Assembly (NCBI GenBank): GCA_016710595.1
Contig: JADJVM010000010.1
Span: 201,595-265,594, forward strand
Source: Niastella sp.
Lineage (GTDB): Bacteria > Bacteroidota > Bacteroidia > Chitinophagales > Chitinophagaceae
Length of the DNA: 64,000 nucleotides
Reading direction: 5' to 3'
Numbering within the stretch: the first letter of the stretch is position 1; every line of letters starts with the position of its first letter. Below, piece after piece: positions 1-10,152 of this stretch. The translations under genes were made by a program, and so were the position numbers. Under the pieces are notes generated by a model. That model was given only the letters and a program-made list of their open reading frames with translations. It was not told the DNA's origin and did no database searches.

Positions 1-1820
1 TAACCATACTTACTACTATAAAATATGTAGTATTGGTCCTCAGGGCCGATAACCGGGGAGAAGGTGGTATTTTCGCTTTATATGCATTGGTTCGCCGCAG
101 GCGAAAATGGCTGGTAATACCCGCCATGATTGGGGGTGCCGCCTTACTGGCAGATGGCATTATTACCCCTCCCATTACCATCACTTCTGCAGTAGAAGGT
201 TTAAAAGAATTACCTCGCTTTGCAAGTATGGAACAAAATACTATTGTAATCATCGTGCTGGCCATCATTGGTATTTTCTTTTTCTCACAACAATTTGGAA
301 CCCATTCCATCGGCCGGTTATTTGGCCCGGTTATGATGATTTGGTTTTTGATGATGGCGGTGTTGGGATTGATTCATATTTCTGATGATTTCTCGATCCT
401 GCATGCATTAAATCCTTATTATGCACTACACTTTTTATTTAATTATCCCGAAGGTTTTTGGTTGCTGGGCGCCGTTTTCCTCTGTACTACGGGTGCAGAA
501 GCATTGTATAGCGACCTGGGACATTGCGGCCGGGATAATATTCGTGTATCATGGGCTTTCGTAAAAATTTGCTTATTGCTCAATTATTTTGGACAGGGCG
601 CCAGTCTATTAAAACATCATAATGGTAAATTACTTACCAGCGATGTAATTTATGCCGATGGCATCAATGCATTTTACGACCTGATGCCGCAATGGTTTAT
701 CATTCCCGGTGTGCTTATTGCCACAACAGCGGCTATTATTGCCAGTCAGGCAATGGTATCGGGTTCTTATACCCTCATCAATGAAGCCATGCGATTAAAT
801 CTTTGGCCAAAGATGCGGATCAATTATCCTTCAGAAGCCAAAGGCCAGCTTTTTATTCCCGGCATCAATTTATTGTTGTTTTGCGGATGTACCGGCGTAG
901 TACTTTATTTTAGGGAATCGGCCAGGATGGAAGCGGCGTATGGATTAGCGATCATCACCACCATGATCATGACCACCATTTTATTCGCCAACTACCTGGT
1001 GATACACCGAGTAAAATCCATCATCGTTTATTTTTTCCTTGCTTTTTATCTCACAGGAGAATTGGGTTTCTTACTGGCATTGATGGATAAGTTTAAGCAT
1101 GGGGGATATATCACCCTCATGATTGGGTTAGTGATGTTTAGCATTATGTATGTATGGTTCCGCTCCCGCAGAATTAAGAACAGGTATGTGGAATTTGTAA
1201 GAGTAGATGAATACATCCCTAAATTAGAAGAGCTGAGTAACGATTCCTCAGTACCAAAATATGCAACACACCTGGTATATCTAACAAGCGCTAACAGCTA
1301 TCGTGAAATTGAGCATAAGATCATGCATAGCATTTTAAATGGAAAGCCCAAGCGGGCCGATATTTATTGGTTTGTTCACGTAGATACTTTAGACGATCCC
1401 TACACTTCGGAATATTCTGTAAACCACATTATCCCCAATGATATCATTCGGGTAGAATTTAAACTGGGCTTTAGAGTACCACCACGCATTAACCTGATGT
1501 TTAAAAAAGTGGTAGAAGACCTTGTTGCCAACAAGGAAGTGAATATTATGAGCCGGTACGATAGCCAGCAAAAAAATAATGTAGTGGGAGATTTTCAATT
1601 CATAGTATTGGAAAAATTCTTAAGCCAGGATAATGAACTTCCTTTTTTTGAAACCATTATCATGCGCATGTATTTCTGGCTAAAAGCCTGGAGTGTGAGT
1701 GAAGAAAAAGGCTTTGGCCTGGAACAAAGTAATGTGGCTATCGAGAAATTTCCATTGGTGGTAGCACCTGTTAGTAAGCTTAAGCTAAAAAGGGTGTACG
1801 AGAATGAAGAAGAACATTAA
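1..1820 (+). CDS. kup: Kup-family potassium uptake protein (5' end outside window)
   Basis: Kup proteins are K+/H+ symporters of the inner membrane. The reading frame is open from base 3, before the first possible start at 33, and encodes the family segment with LRADN and GEGG, so the true start lies left of the window. About ten hydrophobic segments follow (residues ~20-390 of the visible part), then a cytoplasmic C-terminal domain of about 200 residues beginning near YVEFVRVDEY. The visible ~605 residues are most of a typical 620-650 residue member. The next gene starts 9 bases after the stop, so the rhodanese may be cotranscribed. Confidence 0.93.
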   Translation, partial: TILTTIKYVVLVLRADNRGEGGIFALYALVRRRRKWLVIPAMIGGAALLADGIITPPITITSAVEGLKELPRFASMEQNTIVIIVLAIIGIFFFSQQFGTHSIGRLFGPVMMIWFLMMAVLGLIHISDDFSILHALNPYYALHFLFNYPEGFWLLGAVFLCTTGAEALYSDLGHCGRDNIRVSWAFVKICLLLNYFGQGASLLKHHNGKLLTSDVIYADGINAFYDLMPQWFIIPGVLIATTAAIIASQAMVSGSYTLINEAMRLNLWPKMRINYPSEAKGQLFIPGINLLLFCGCTGVVLYFRESARMEAAYGLAIITTMIMTTILFANYLVIHRVKSIIVYFFLAFYLTGELGFLLALMDKFKHGGYITLMIGLVMFSIMYVWFRSRRIKNRYVEFVRVDEYIPKLEELSNDSSVPKYATHLVYLTSANSYREIEHKIMHSILNGKPKRADIYWFVHVDTLDDPYTSEYSVNHIIPNDIIRVEFKLGFRVPPRINLMFKKVVEDLVANKEVNIMSRYDSQQKNNVVGDFQFIVLEKFLSQDNELPFFETIIMRMYFWLKAWSVSEEKGFGLEQSNVAIEKFPLVVAPVSKLKLKRVYENEEEH

Positions 1821-1829
1821 TACCCGGGC

Positions 1830-2144
1830 ATGCAAAACATAAATGCACAAAACCTGTATCAGCAATTAAAAAATGAAGAAAATATTTTGCTGATTGATGT
1901 GCGGGAGCCACATGAACACCAGCAGTATAATATTGGTGGTAAATTAATCCCCATGAGTACGGTAATGCAAAATACAGGTGAAATACCGAATGACAGACCC
2001 GTAATTTTTTATTGCCAAAAAGGGATTCGCAGCGCCATCGTCATTCAAAGGTTACAGGAAAAGTTTGGGTATAATAACCTGCTGAACTTAACCGGCGGTA
2101 TAGACGCCTGGCAAAAAAAATATCCAGGTCCATTCGTTTTATAA
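1830..2144 (+). CDS. single-domain rhodanese-like protein
   Basis: A 104-residue protein made of one rhodanese domain, with no signal peptide, so probably cytoplasmic. The N-terminal LIDVREPHE and the active-site loop YCQKGIRS, with the predicted persulfide-forming Cys62, are typical of GlpE/PspE-like sulfurtransferases. A LTGGIDAW motif closes the domain. The ATG follows the kup stop by 9 bases. The sulfur donor and acceptor cannot be told from sequence. Confidence 0.9.
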   Translation: MQNINAQNLYQQLKNEENILLIDVREPHEHQQYNIGGKLIPMSTVMQNTGEIPNDRPVIFYCQKGIRSAIVIQRLQEKFGYNNLLNLTGGIDAWQKKYPGPFVL

Positions 2145-2216
2145 AACCGGCAATCCGCTATAAGTCCATTGCAATCCACGATGAATGATTATCTTTATTG
2201 ATAACGATTTTTTTAC

Positions 2217-3005
2217 TTGAATCATACATTACTTTATATAATAGGCGGCTATCTTGTGTTAGTGGCATTAATTTACCTTTTACAGGAACGGTTTATTTTT
2301 AAACCTGAAAAATTAGAGCCCGATTTTAAATATGAGTATGATGCCCCCTTCAGTGAATTAAATTTTGATGTGGAGCCCGGTGTTCGCATCAATGGGTTGC
2401 ATTTTACAACAATCAATCCGCTGGGCCTTATTCTTTATTTTCATGGCAATACCCGGAGTATAAAGGGCTGGGCAAAGTATGCCAAAGATTTTTACCGGTA
2501 TAACTACGATGTAGTATTGGTTGATTACCGGGGTTTTGGCAAAAGTACCGGTAGGCGTAGCGAAACAGATATGCTAAAGGATATGCAATTTGTATATGAA
2601 AGATTGGCAGAGCAATATGGAGAAACTCATCTTATTGTGTACGGCAGGAGCCTGGGCAGTGGCTTTGCTACCAAAGTGGCAAGTGATAACAATCCCCGTT
2701 ACCTCATTTTAGATGCTCCTTATTTTAGTTTTACAAAAGCGATAGAACGTTTTTTGCCCTTGCTGCCGGTACGCATCATCTTAAGGTTTCATTTACGCAC
2801 AGATATTTGGATTGGGAAAGTAAAATGCCATACCTATATCCTGCATGGTACCAAAGACCGCTTAATTCCTATCAGCAACAGTGAAAAATTACAAGCCATC
2901 AATCCAAAAAAAATTACATTAATACGCATCGTAGGCGGAAGGCATAATAACCTGCCTACGTTTAATGAATATCATAATTTCATCAGGGATATTTTAAAAT
3001 TTTAA
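2217..3005 (+). CDS. membrane-anchored alpha/beta hydrolase (first of a tandem pair)
   Basis: A 262-residue BEM46/YfhR-like alpha/beta hydrolase. An N-terminal hydrophobic helix (about residues 3-22) probably anchors it in the inner membrane. The fold landmarks are the oxyanion HGN motif near residue 79, the nucleophile elbow GRSLGSG with Ser145, the acid in HGTKDRL and the final His in GGRHNN. No in-frame ATG lies near the N-terminus, since the ATG at 2181 runs into a stop, so the TTG at 2217 is the best start. The natural substrate is unknown. The next gene is a diverged paralogue 10 bases downstream. Confidence 0.85.
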   Translation: MNHTLLYIIGGYLVLVALIYLLQERFIFKPEKLEPDFKYEYDAPFSELNFDVEPGVRINGLHFTTINPLGLILYFHGNTRSIKGWAKYAKDFYRYNYDVVLVDYRGFGKSTGRRSETDMLKDMQFVYERLAEQYGETHLIVYGRSLGSGFATKVASDNNPRYLILDAPYFSFTKAIERFLPLLPVRIILRFHLRTDIWIGKVKCHTYILHGTKDRLIPISNSEKLQAINPKKITLIRIVGGRHNNLPTFNEYHNFIRDILKF

Positions 3006-3015
3006 GTAGCAGGGA

Positions 3016-3822
3016 ATGATAAAGAGGATCATTAATATTATAGTAGTTTTATTGTTTATTTATATTGTGGTTGGCGTGCTTTTATATTTTATTCAAGACC
3101 GATTTTTATTGCATCCTAAAAAATTAAAAAAGCAATATCGCTTCGCTATTACTGTCCCGCACCAGGAACTTAATATACCCGTAAATCAAGAAGATACAAT
3201 TAACATCATGAAATTTTTACCAGCCAGCAATAAGCCCAGGGGCGTGGTACTTTATTTTCATGGAAACCGTGAGAATATTGAGCATTATGTAAAATATACA
3301 AATCGGTTTACCAGCCGTGGTTATGAAGTGTGGATGGAAGATTATCCCGGTTTTGGAAAAAGTACCGGCGATATAAGTGAAAAAAAATTATACGACCAGG
3401 CCAGGCAAATAAGAACATTAGCAGCTTCACGCTTTTGTAATGATAGTGTAATAATTTATGGAAAATCTTTTGGTACCGGTATTGCCGCTTATACCGCCCG
3501 TTTGCAGCCTGCTAAAATCCTGGTATTAGAAACACCTTATTACAGTATCCCATCTTTATTTGGCCACTATGCATTTATGTATCCTGCCGAAGTAATGAGC
3601 AATTATTCTATCCCTACTTATCTTTTTATACAAAATTTAAAAACGCCCATTATTATTTTTCATGGCACAAATGATGAAGTGATCCCACTTTCACAGGCTT
3701 CCCGGTTAAAAGAAATGCTAAAACCCGGTGATCGGTTTATTGAAATTGAAAATGGCAGGCATAATAACTTAGTAAGTTTTCCGGTATATGGGCAGGTGAT
3801 GGATTCTGTTTTAAGCCTTTAA
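3016..3822 (+). CDS. membrane-anchored alpha/beta hydrolase (second of a tandem pair)
   Basis: A 268-residue paralogue of the preceding protein with the same plan: N-terminal membrane helix (residues ~5-25), then QDRFLLHPKKL, a shared family signature, HGNREN, the nucleophile elbow GKSFGTG with Ser151, the acid in HGTNDEV and the His in NGRHNN. The two genes lie 10 bases apart and look like an old local duplication. Its stop overlaps the stop of the convergent LD-carboxypeptidase gene by 4 bases. Substrate unknown; serine-hydrolase activity is expected because the triad is complete. Confidence 0.86.
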   Translation: MIKRIINIIVVLLFIYIVVGVLLYFIQDRFLLHPKKLKKQYRFAITVPHQELNIPVNQEDTINIMKFLPASNKPRGVVLYFHGNRENIEHYVKYTNRFTSRGYEVWMEDYPGFGKSTGDISEKKLYDQARQIRTLAASRFCNDSVIIYGKSFGTGIAAYTARLQPAKILVLETPYYSIPSLFGHYAFMYPAEVMSNYSIPTYLFIQNLKTPIIIFHGTNDEVIPLSQASRLKEMLKPGDRFIEIENGRHNNLVSFPVYGQVMDSVLSL

Positions 3823-4730
3823 ACTTCGGCAAGGGTCACCTTTTTTTTGGTAACATTCAAGCTGTATTTTACTCCAATTTTTAAAGCTGCATTTTCTTTA
3901 TTGTGGCTTACAGGAAAATTAAAACAAACGGGTACTTTTAATTCCTGTGTGTATGAATGTAATATTTCATCTATCGTTTTTCCAAATGGCCGGTCGGTAT
4001 CTTTGATGTCTGTAAACCCTCCCAGCACAAGTGCTTTTATTTTTTTAAACTTACCGCTTCGTTTCAATTGAAGCAGTAACCTGTCGCTGCTATAAAGGTA
4101 TTCGCCAATATCCTCGATAAATAATATGCATTGATCGGTATTATAATCAGAAGGGGTACCAATCATATTGGCAAGCAGGGTAAGGTTGCCGCCAATGAGT
4201 TTTCCTTCTGCTTTACCTGTGTTGTTAAATGGATGCGGGTTACAGGAATATTTATTTTTTTTACCGGTGAGCGCTTTTTTTAAGGATAAGATATATTCAT
4301 TTTTAAAACCTTCATCATTAAAAGCCGCAGCCATGGGGGCATGTAAAGTGGCAATGCCCATTTTACTAAAAAGATGTGTATGTAAAACAGTAATATCGCT
4401 AAAGCCGATGATCCACTTAGGATTTTTTTCTAATTTTTTAAAATTTAATTGATCAATGATGCGGCTAACTCCATATCCGCCACGGCCACAGAGTATGGCT
4501 TTAATAGAAGGGTCGTTGATCATTGCCTGCATTTCATCTCTTCGTTCTTCATCCGTTCCGCTAAAATAATTTTTAGAATTACTGCCCAGGGTTTTTCCTA
4601 CCATTACCTGGAAACCCCAGTTTTGCAGGGTTTCTATACAGGTTTGTGCTTTTTCATAAGCCATATACCCGGCAGGACAGGTAATACCAATGGTATCATT
4701 TTTTTGTAAATAAGGAGGTATTAAAATCAT
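3819..4730 (-). CDS. LD-carboxypeptidase, peptidase family S66 (cytoplasmic type)
   Basis: S66 enzymes cleave the D-alanine from tetrapeptide muropeptides during peptidoglycan recycling. This 303-residue protein has no signal peptide, which fits the cytoplasmic role. Visible family motifs are the nucleophile region RGGYGVSR (Ser89), GFSDITVLH, EGKLIGGNL, the Glu-bearing FIEDIGE and the His in FPVSHN (His276). A second S66 gene at 28344-29357 has a signal-like N-terminus, suggesting one internal and one exported copy. The serine sits one residue later than in that copy. The gene is convergent with the hydrolase pair. Confidence 0.88.
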   Translation of the reverse strand: MILIPPYLQKNDTIGITCPAGYMAYEKAQTCIETLQNWGFQVMVGKTLGSNSKNYFSGTDEERRDEMQAMINDPSIKAILCGRGGYGVSRIIDQLNFKKLEKNPKWIIGFSDITVLHTHLFSKMGIATLHAPMAAAFNDEGFKNEYILSLKKALTGKKNKYSCNPHPFNNTGKAEGKLIGGNLTLLANMIGTPSDYNTDQCILFIEDIGEYLYSSDRLLLQLKRSGKFKKIKALVLGGFTDIKDTDRPFGKTIDEILHSYTQELKVPVCFNFPVSHNKENAALKIGVKYSLNVTKKKVTLAEV

Positions 4731-4853
4731 AGCGCTGTTTTAAAAAAGGCTCAATAATATTTATGTAAATATCCGGCAAAGAAAAAATAAAAAGTATAAT
4801 AAAAATAGCAAACACAATTTTATCTTTAACTTTAGCCTATTGATTGCTTCAAT

Positions 4854-5438
4854 ATGAGGGATAATAACAATTCCAATATAAACAGGAAGATTAATGAATT
4901 AAAGTACCAAATTAGCAGGTACGAGGATCAAACAGCCTATAAATCCCTGTTTTTTATTTTATTTCCATCCCTTCAAAATTTTATTTTCACTATTTTAAAA
5001 TCAAGGGTGTGGGCCGAAGAAATAGCATCAGACTTAATGATGGATGTATGGATTAAACGGGAAAGGCTCCAGGATATTGAAAACCTGAAATTATACCTTT
5101 TTGTAAGTGCCAGGCATGCTGCTCTTGCCCGCCTAAAGCAGGAAAATAAAATAGATGTTTTTTCATTGGATGAAGTAGAAGTAGAATTTATATCAGATTA
5201 TATCAATCCTGCCCAGGCATCAGAATGTACGGAACTGGAATATAAAATTGCAAAAACAGTAAAAGGCCTTCCGCCTGCTTGCCAGCTTATTTATAAACTT
5301 GCCAAAGAAGACCGTTTAAAGTATAAAGAAATTGCCGAAATACTCCACTTGAGTGTAAAGACAATAGACAATCAACTCGCCATTGCCTTAAAAAGAATTG
5401 CAGAAGTCATCGGCACGCATAAAAAAATATTTCCTTAG
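4854..5438 (+). CDS. ECF-type RNA polymerase sigma factor, PUL regulator
   Basis: A 194-residue extracytoplasmic-function sigma factor. Region 2 lies around residues 28-85 (AEEIASDLMMDVW) and region 4 at residues ~140-188, with a helix-turn-helix in LKYKEIAEILHLSVKTIDNQ. The FecR-like anti-sigma gene starts 45 bases downstream and an STN-bearing SusC follows. In Bacteroidota this trio switches on the PUL when the transporter senses its glycan. The ATG at 4854 is the first in frame and gives the usual length. Confidence 0.93.
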   Translation: MRDNNNSNINRKINELKYQISRYEDQTAYKSLFFILFPSLQNFIFTILKSRVWAEEIASDLMMDVWIKRERLQDIENLKLYLFVSARHAALARLKQENKIDVFSLDEVEVEFISDYINPAQASECTELEYKIAKTVKGLPPACQLIYKLAKEDRLKYKEIAEILHLSVKTIDNQLAIALKRIAEVIGTHKKIFP

Positions 5439-5483
5439 CCTTAGGGGATTTTCTTTTAAAAGTACTCTCTATCTATAAGGACT

Positions 5484-6605
5484 ATGAGTAATGACCGTAT
5501 TTGGATGCTATTGACCCGGAAACTTTCGGGTGAAGCCACTCAAACAGAGTTGGAAGAACTATATGCTATCCTGGCTGTTCATCCGGAACAACTCCACAGT
5601 ATTGAAGAAATTACTCAATTGTGGAACCAGGTAACTCCACAAGACACTGATTTTATGGAAGCAACATTCCTGGCTCATGTAGAAAGAATGAAAAGCCGGG
5701 GCATCATCTTAAACACCGACGAACCGGTTTTGGATGAAAATGAAATTGAAAAAGTAAAATCAATTTCTGCCTGGAAAAAATTTCGGATAGGCATATTTGC
5801 TACACTCGCCATCATCATCATATTTGCAGGCTGGTCCTTACTACATTCTAAAAATATTACAGATACTCAATCCATCGCAACAAAAACAAAAGAAGTTAAA
5901 ACCTTAAATGGAACCAGGACGAAAATAATTTTACCGGATGGCAGCCATGTATGGTTAAATGCAGGAAGCAAACTAAATTACCAAAAAAAGTTTGATTCGA
6001 ATGTGAGAGAAGTTTTTCTTTCCGGCGAAGCCTATTTTGATGTAGTTCATAATGCAAAAAAGCCATTCATCATTCATACTGCAACCATCAATATTAAAGT
6101 ATTGGGTACCCAGTTTAATGTAAAAGCTTATGATGACGATAAAATAACTGAAACCAGCCTCATTAAAGGAAGTGTGGAAATATCTTTGAAAAAGAATGCT
6201 TCAAAAAAATACATCTTAAAGCCCAATCAAAAATTGGTCTTGCTAAATGAAATATTGCTTGATGGGGATATGAAAGTAAAAAGTACACATAAAGATTCAG
6301 GCGATATAGCAATGTATGCCCCACAAATAAAAGAACTCACATATTTAAAAAATGATAACAATACGAATGTAGAAAGTAGCTGGACAAGAAACATTTTATC
6401 TTTTGAAGATGAGCCTTTTTATGAAGTAGCCAAAAAACTGGAGCGCTGGTATGATGTAAGTATCATTTTTGAAAACAAACGCTGGGAGCATCAATATATG
6501 AGTGGCGCTTTTGAAAATGAAAACCTGGCACAGGCTATGAATGCGCTGAAATTTACAACTGGTTTTAATTATAAACAAGAAGGGAATACGATCATTATAT
6601 ATTAA
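5484..6605 (+). CDS. FecR-family anti-sigma factor
   Basis: A 373-residue inner-membrane anti-sigma factor. An N-terminal cytoplasmic sigma-binding part (residues ~1-95) precedes one membrane helix (residues ~100-122, FATLAIIIIFAG). The periplasmic FecR domain follows (~140-250; LPDGSHVWLNAGSKL and FLSGEAYFDV are hallmarks). A C-terminal DUF4974-type domain (~300-373) is expected to contact the STN domain of the partner SusC. It should hold the sigma factor encoded just upstream inactive until the transporter is loaded. Confidence 0.93.
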   Translation: MSNDRIWMLLTRKLSGEATQTELEELYAILAVHPEQLHSIEEITQLWNQVTPQDTDFMEATFLAHVERMKSRGIILNTDEPVLDENEIEKVKSISAWKKFRIGIFATLAIIIIFAGWSLLHSKNITDTQSIATKTKEVKTLNGTRTKIILPDGSHVWLNAGSKLNYQKKFDSNVREVFLSGEAYFDVVHNAKKPFIIHTATINIKVLGTQFNVKAYDDDKITETSLIKGSVEISLKKNASKKYILKPNQKLVLLNEILLDGDMKVKSTHKDSGDIAMYAPQIKELTYLKNDNNTNVESSWTRNILSFEDEPFYEVAKKLERWYDVSIIFENKRWEHQYMSGAFENENLAQAMNALKFTTGFNYKQEGNTIIIY

Positions 6606-6770
6606 TAAACTATGCCAATACGATTATTTATGAATTTAAAATATAAATATGGTTAACGCCATGTAATTAACTTACTTCCATTAGATTAAATCAAGTATTT
6701 AATTTAGTGGCCGGTTCTTCAAATAAAATTGTTATATTGTTATTACTAACTACCAAACACAAAACTGATA

Positions 6771-9700
6771 ATGAAAAAAGCTAAAACAATTGCAATGGCG
6801 CTCAGTGAAATCAAGAAGCCATTACTCATTATGAAACTAACATTACTTTTTATGATCGTCTGTACCATGCAATCCATGGCAGGCTCCGGTGCCAATGCAC
6901 AAACAGTATCTTTAAGAGCTGAAAATAAAGAAATCGGAAAAGTACTTTCTGCCATACAAAGGCAGGGTGACTTCCGTTTTGTATTCAACAGCAGGCTTGC
7001 AGATATGAATAAAAAAGTAACTGTTGAGTTTAAAAATGTTGACATTACAAATGTGATGCAACAATTATTTTCAGGAACCAGCCTTACCTATAAAGTGCTG
7101 GACAATAACCTGGTTGCTATCCGTTCTGTAAATCCTGCGGAAGCAGATATTGAAGTTACGGGCCGGGTAGTAAACGATGCCGGTGAGCCTGTACTCGCTT
7201 CCATTACTGTAAAGGGCAGTAATAGGGGAACCACTTCAGGCGTAAATGGTAACTTTAGTATTAGTGTACCCGAAAATGCAGTACTGATTGTTTCTGCAGT
7301 AGGGCATAATACCGTAGAAGTTGCAGTAAATGGCCGGCAGCAAATCACCATCACATTAACCCGTTCAGATAAAAAAATGGACGAAGTCGTAGTGATTGGT
7401 TATGGTACTGCAAATAAAAGAGACCTTACCGGTTCTATTACAAAAGTTGCAGGAAGTGAAGTAGCCGATAAACCAAACACAAACCCCGTTGCATCTTTGC
7501 AAAGTAAAGTGGCAGGGCTTAGTGTGGTAAATAGCGGTACGCCGGGGCAGGCACCCGATATTCGTATCAGGGGTACCAACAGCCTGGGCGGAAACTTAAA
7601 ACCTTTATATGTAGTAGATGGTATTTTTAATGATAATATTGATTTCTTAAATCCCGCTGATATTGAGTCTATCGAAATTTTAAAAGACCCTTCTTCACTT
7701 GCCATCTTTGGGGTAAGAGGGGCCAATGGCGTAATTGCTGTAACCACTAAAAAAGGTAAAGCAGGCCAAACTACGATCAACTTTAATAGTTCTTATGGAT
7801 TTAAAAAACTGGTAGATAAAATTAAATGGGCCAATGCCAGCGAATTCCAAATGTTGTTTGATGAAGAAAAAACAAATGATGGAACCATCACTTCATCTCC
7901 TTTTGATTATAATTTATGGAATGCCAATACCGATTGGATTGATGCTGTAACCCAAACCGGCACCTTTAGCAGCAACAACGTAAGTTTAGCAACCGGTAGC
8001 GATAAGAATAAATTTTACATTGGCCTGGGTTATGTAGTAGAAGAAGGAATAATTAAAAGAGAAAAACTAAAAAAATACCTGATCAATGTAAGTGATGAAG
8101 TGAAAGTAAAACCCTGGCTTAAAATGGGCTTCAATTTAAACATCAATAAACAAGATAACCCTTATGGTGCATCCTGGGTATTGGATGCTGCCCGTAAAGT
8201 ATTGCCACAAGTACCTGGAGGTACCAAAACGGTTTATACTAAAGACCCATATTCATTAGATAGCGCTAATTATAATTTATATTATGCCTTGCCATCCATC
8301 CAAAATTCAGGCGTAATAAATCCATTGCTTATTTTAGAAAATGAATGGGATAAAACCATTAGCCAGGAATATAGAACCGTGGGTAATGTATTTGCTGAAT
8401 TTACATTCCTGCGCAACTTTACTTTCAGAACTGCATTTTATGCTGATATGAGCAATGTAGATACCAGGGTTTATACCCCTTTATATAATGCATGGGATGC
8501 AGAAGGAAATAAACCTTACTTAGAAAGTTACAGGACCCGGGTAAATGAATCGAACTTAGATTATAAAAAATTCCAAACCGATAATATTTTGACCTGGAAA
8601 GGCAGGTTTGCACAAAATCATAATTTAACGATGATGACCGGTTTCACCACTTTTGATGATCGTTATGCAGGCCGTTTTGCCGGCGTAGCACAGAGTGCAA
8701 CGGGTAATGCAATACCTAACGATCCTCGTTTCTGGTATATTACGAATGGTTTTGAAGACAGGACAACCGCAACCAATAGTTCTGGCCAAAGAAGATGGAC
8801 TACAGCTTCTGTTCTCTTGCGTGGTATTTATAATTACCAAAATAAATATTTCTTAAATGCTTCTTTACGCTACGATGGTACATCTGCATTCCCTAACAAC
8901 ACATGGCAACCTTTCTGGGCTGTAGGTGCTGCATGGGAAGTAACTAGGGAAAAATTTATGGAAAATCAAAAGACATTTGATTTCTTAAAGATTAAAGCAT
9001 CTACTGGTATATTAGGAATTCAAAACAGGGGTAATTACGATTATCCTGCTTATCCATTGCTAACTACTGGTGGGGGTGTTCCTTTTGGTAATAATACATA
9101 TACCGTAGCACAACCTCAATACAATGCTGATAAAGACCTGCATTGGGAAAAAAACAGGGCGATAGAAGCAGGGTTTGAATTAGAATCATTTCAACGCAGG
9201 CTGCATGTAGATGCGGTTTATTATAATAAGAAAACAACCGATTTACTTGCTTATGTACATAATATCGGTTCTTTTGATGCCTTACTTAACCAGGGCTCTA
9301 TCCGAAACAACGGGGTAGAATTAAGTGCAAGCTGGAGGCAACCCATTAACAAAGATTTTGAAGTATCTGTGTCAGGAAACTTTACAACATATAGTAGTAA
9401 AGTATTAGAATTGGCTAATAATGGCACACCTATTATAAACAATGCCTCCATTATACAAGTTGGTGCTCCCGTTGGTGCATTTTACGGATATATTGTAGAA
9501 GGTATTTATCAATCTTATGCCGATAAATTAGCTTCTCCTGTAAATACCGATTTCTCCTACGGGCCCGGTGATTTTAAATATAAAGATGTAAATGGTGATG
9601 GAGTTATCAGTTCTTTAGACCGTACTATTATCGGTGATCCTACACCAGATTTTGCGTATGGTGGTTCTGTGAATTTAAAATACAAAGGTTTCGATGTGGG

Positions 9701-10130
9701 AGTTGATTTTGGTGGCGTATATGGAAATGAAATTTACCGCATGTGGGGTGGTACTGAATCTCCATTCCAAAGAGTAAATTATCCCCAGTTTAAAATTAAT
9801 CGTTGGCATGGTGCAGGCACTTCTAATTGGGATCCTATTTTAGGCCAGGGCCACAGGATCAATTACGAATATTCTACGTATGGTATTGAAGATGGAAGTT
9901 ATTTCCGCTTAAGAAACATACAAGCTGGATACAATTTTAGCAATGCACTTATTTCTAAAATCAGGTTGAAGAGCCTGAGATTATTTGCCAATGTGCAAAA
10001 CCTGAAAACCTGGAAAAATAACCTGGGTTATTCACCCGAATTTGGTGGAGATGGATTGCAGTTTGGTGTAGATAGAGCGGGCAATGCGATTCCCATGGTA
10101 ACAACCTTTGGTATCAATGTAAATTTTTAA
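6771..10130 (+). CDS. SusC-like TonB-dependent glycan transporter with STN signalling domain
   Basis: An outer-membrane importer of 1119 residues. After the signal sequence (cleavage likely after NAQ near residue 44) comes an STN domain (~45-118), a carboxypeptidase-regulatory-like domain (~130-195), the TonB-box/plug region starting near DEVVVIGYG, and a long beta-barrel ending in VNF. The STN domain is the extension used to signal to FecR, so this protein is both transporter and sensor. Met1 at 6771 gives an N-terminal extension; Met22 would leave a more compact signal peptide and is an alternative start. Confidence 0.95.
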   Translation: MKKAKTIAMALSEIKKPLLIMKLTLLFMIVCTMQSMAGSGANAQTVSLRAENKEIGKVLSAIQRQGDFRFVFNSRLADMNKKVTVEFKNVDITNVMQQLFSGTSLTYKVLDNNLVAIRSVNPAEADIEVTGRVVNDAGEPVLASITVKGSNRGTTSGVNGNFSISVPENAVLIVSAVGHNTVEVAVNGRQQITITLTRSDKKMDEVVVIGYGTANKRDLTGSITKVAGSEVADKPNTNPVASLQSKVAGLSVVNSGTPGQAPDIRIRGTNSLGGNLKPLYVVDGIFNDNIDFLNPADIESIEILKDPSSLAIFGVRGANGVIAVTTKKGKAGQTTINFNSSYGFKKLVDKIKWANASEFQMLFDEEKTNDGTITSSPFDYNLWNANTDWIDAVTQTGTFSSNNVSLATGSDKNKFYIGLGYVVEEGIIKREKLKKYLINVSDEVKVKPWLKMGFNLNINKQDNPYGASWVLDAARKVLPQVPGGTKTVYTKDPYSLDSANYNLYYALPSIQNSGVINPLLILENEWDKTISQEYRTVGNVFAEFTFLRNFTFRTAFYADMSNVDTRVYTPLYNAWDAEGNKPYLESYRTRVNESNLDYKKFQTDNILTWKGRFAQNHNLTMMTGFTTFDDRYAGRFAGVAQSATGNAIPNDPRFWYITNGFEDRTTATNSSGQRRWTTASVLLRGIYNYQNKYFLNASLRYDGTSAFPNNTWQPFWAVGAAWEVTREKFMENQKTFDFLKIKASTGILGIQNRGNYDYPAYPLLTTGGGVPFGNNTYTVAQPQYNADKDLHWEKNRAIEAGFELESFQRRLHVDAVYYNKKTTDLLAYVHNIGSFDALLNQGSIRNNGVELSASWRQPINKDFEVSVSGNFTTYSSKVLELANNGTPIINNASIIQVGAPVGAFYGYIVEGIYQSYADKLASPVNTDFSYGPGDFKYKDVNGDGVISSLDRTIIGDPTPDFAYGGSVNLKYKGFDVGVDFGGVYGNEIYRMWGGTESPFQRVNYPQFKINRWHGAGTSNWDPILGQGHRINYEYSTYGIEDGSYFRLRNIQAGYNFSNALISKIRLKSLRLFANVQNLKTWKNNLGYSPEFGGDGLQFGVDRAGNAIPMVTTFGINVNF

Positions 10131-10152
10131 ACAGACCATTCAAATTTTAAAT

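Noticed and set aside
3819..4730. Loss of the S66 nucleophile, since GYGVS replaces GYGS
   Set aside because: The serine is shifted by one residue, and E. coli LdcA, as I recall it, also has GYGAS, so the enzyme is probably active.
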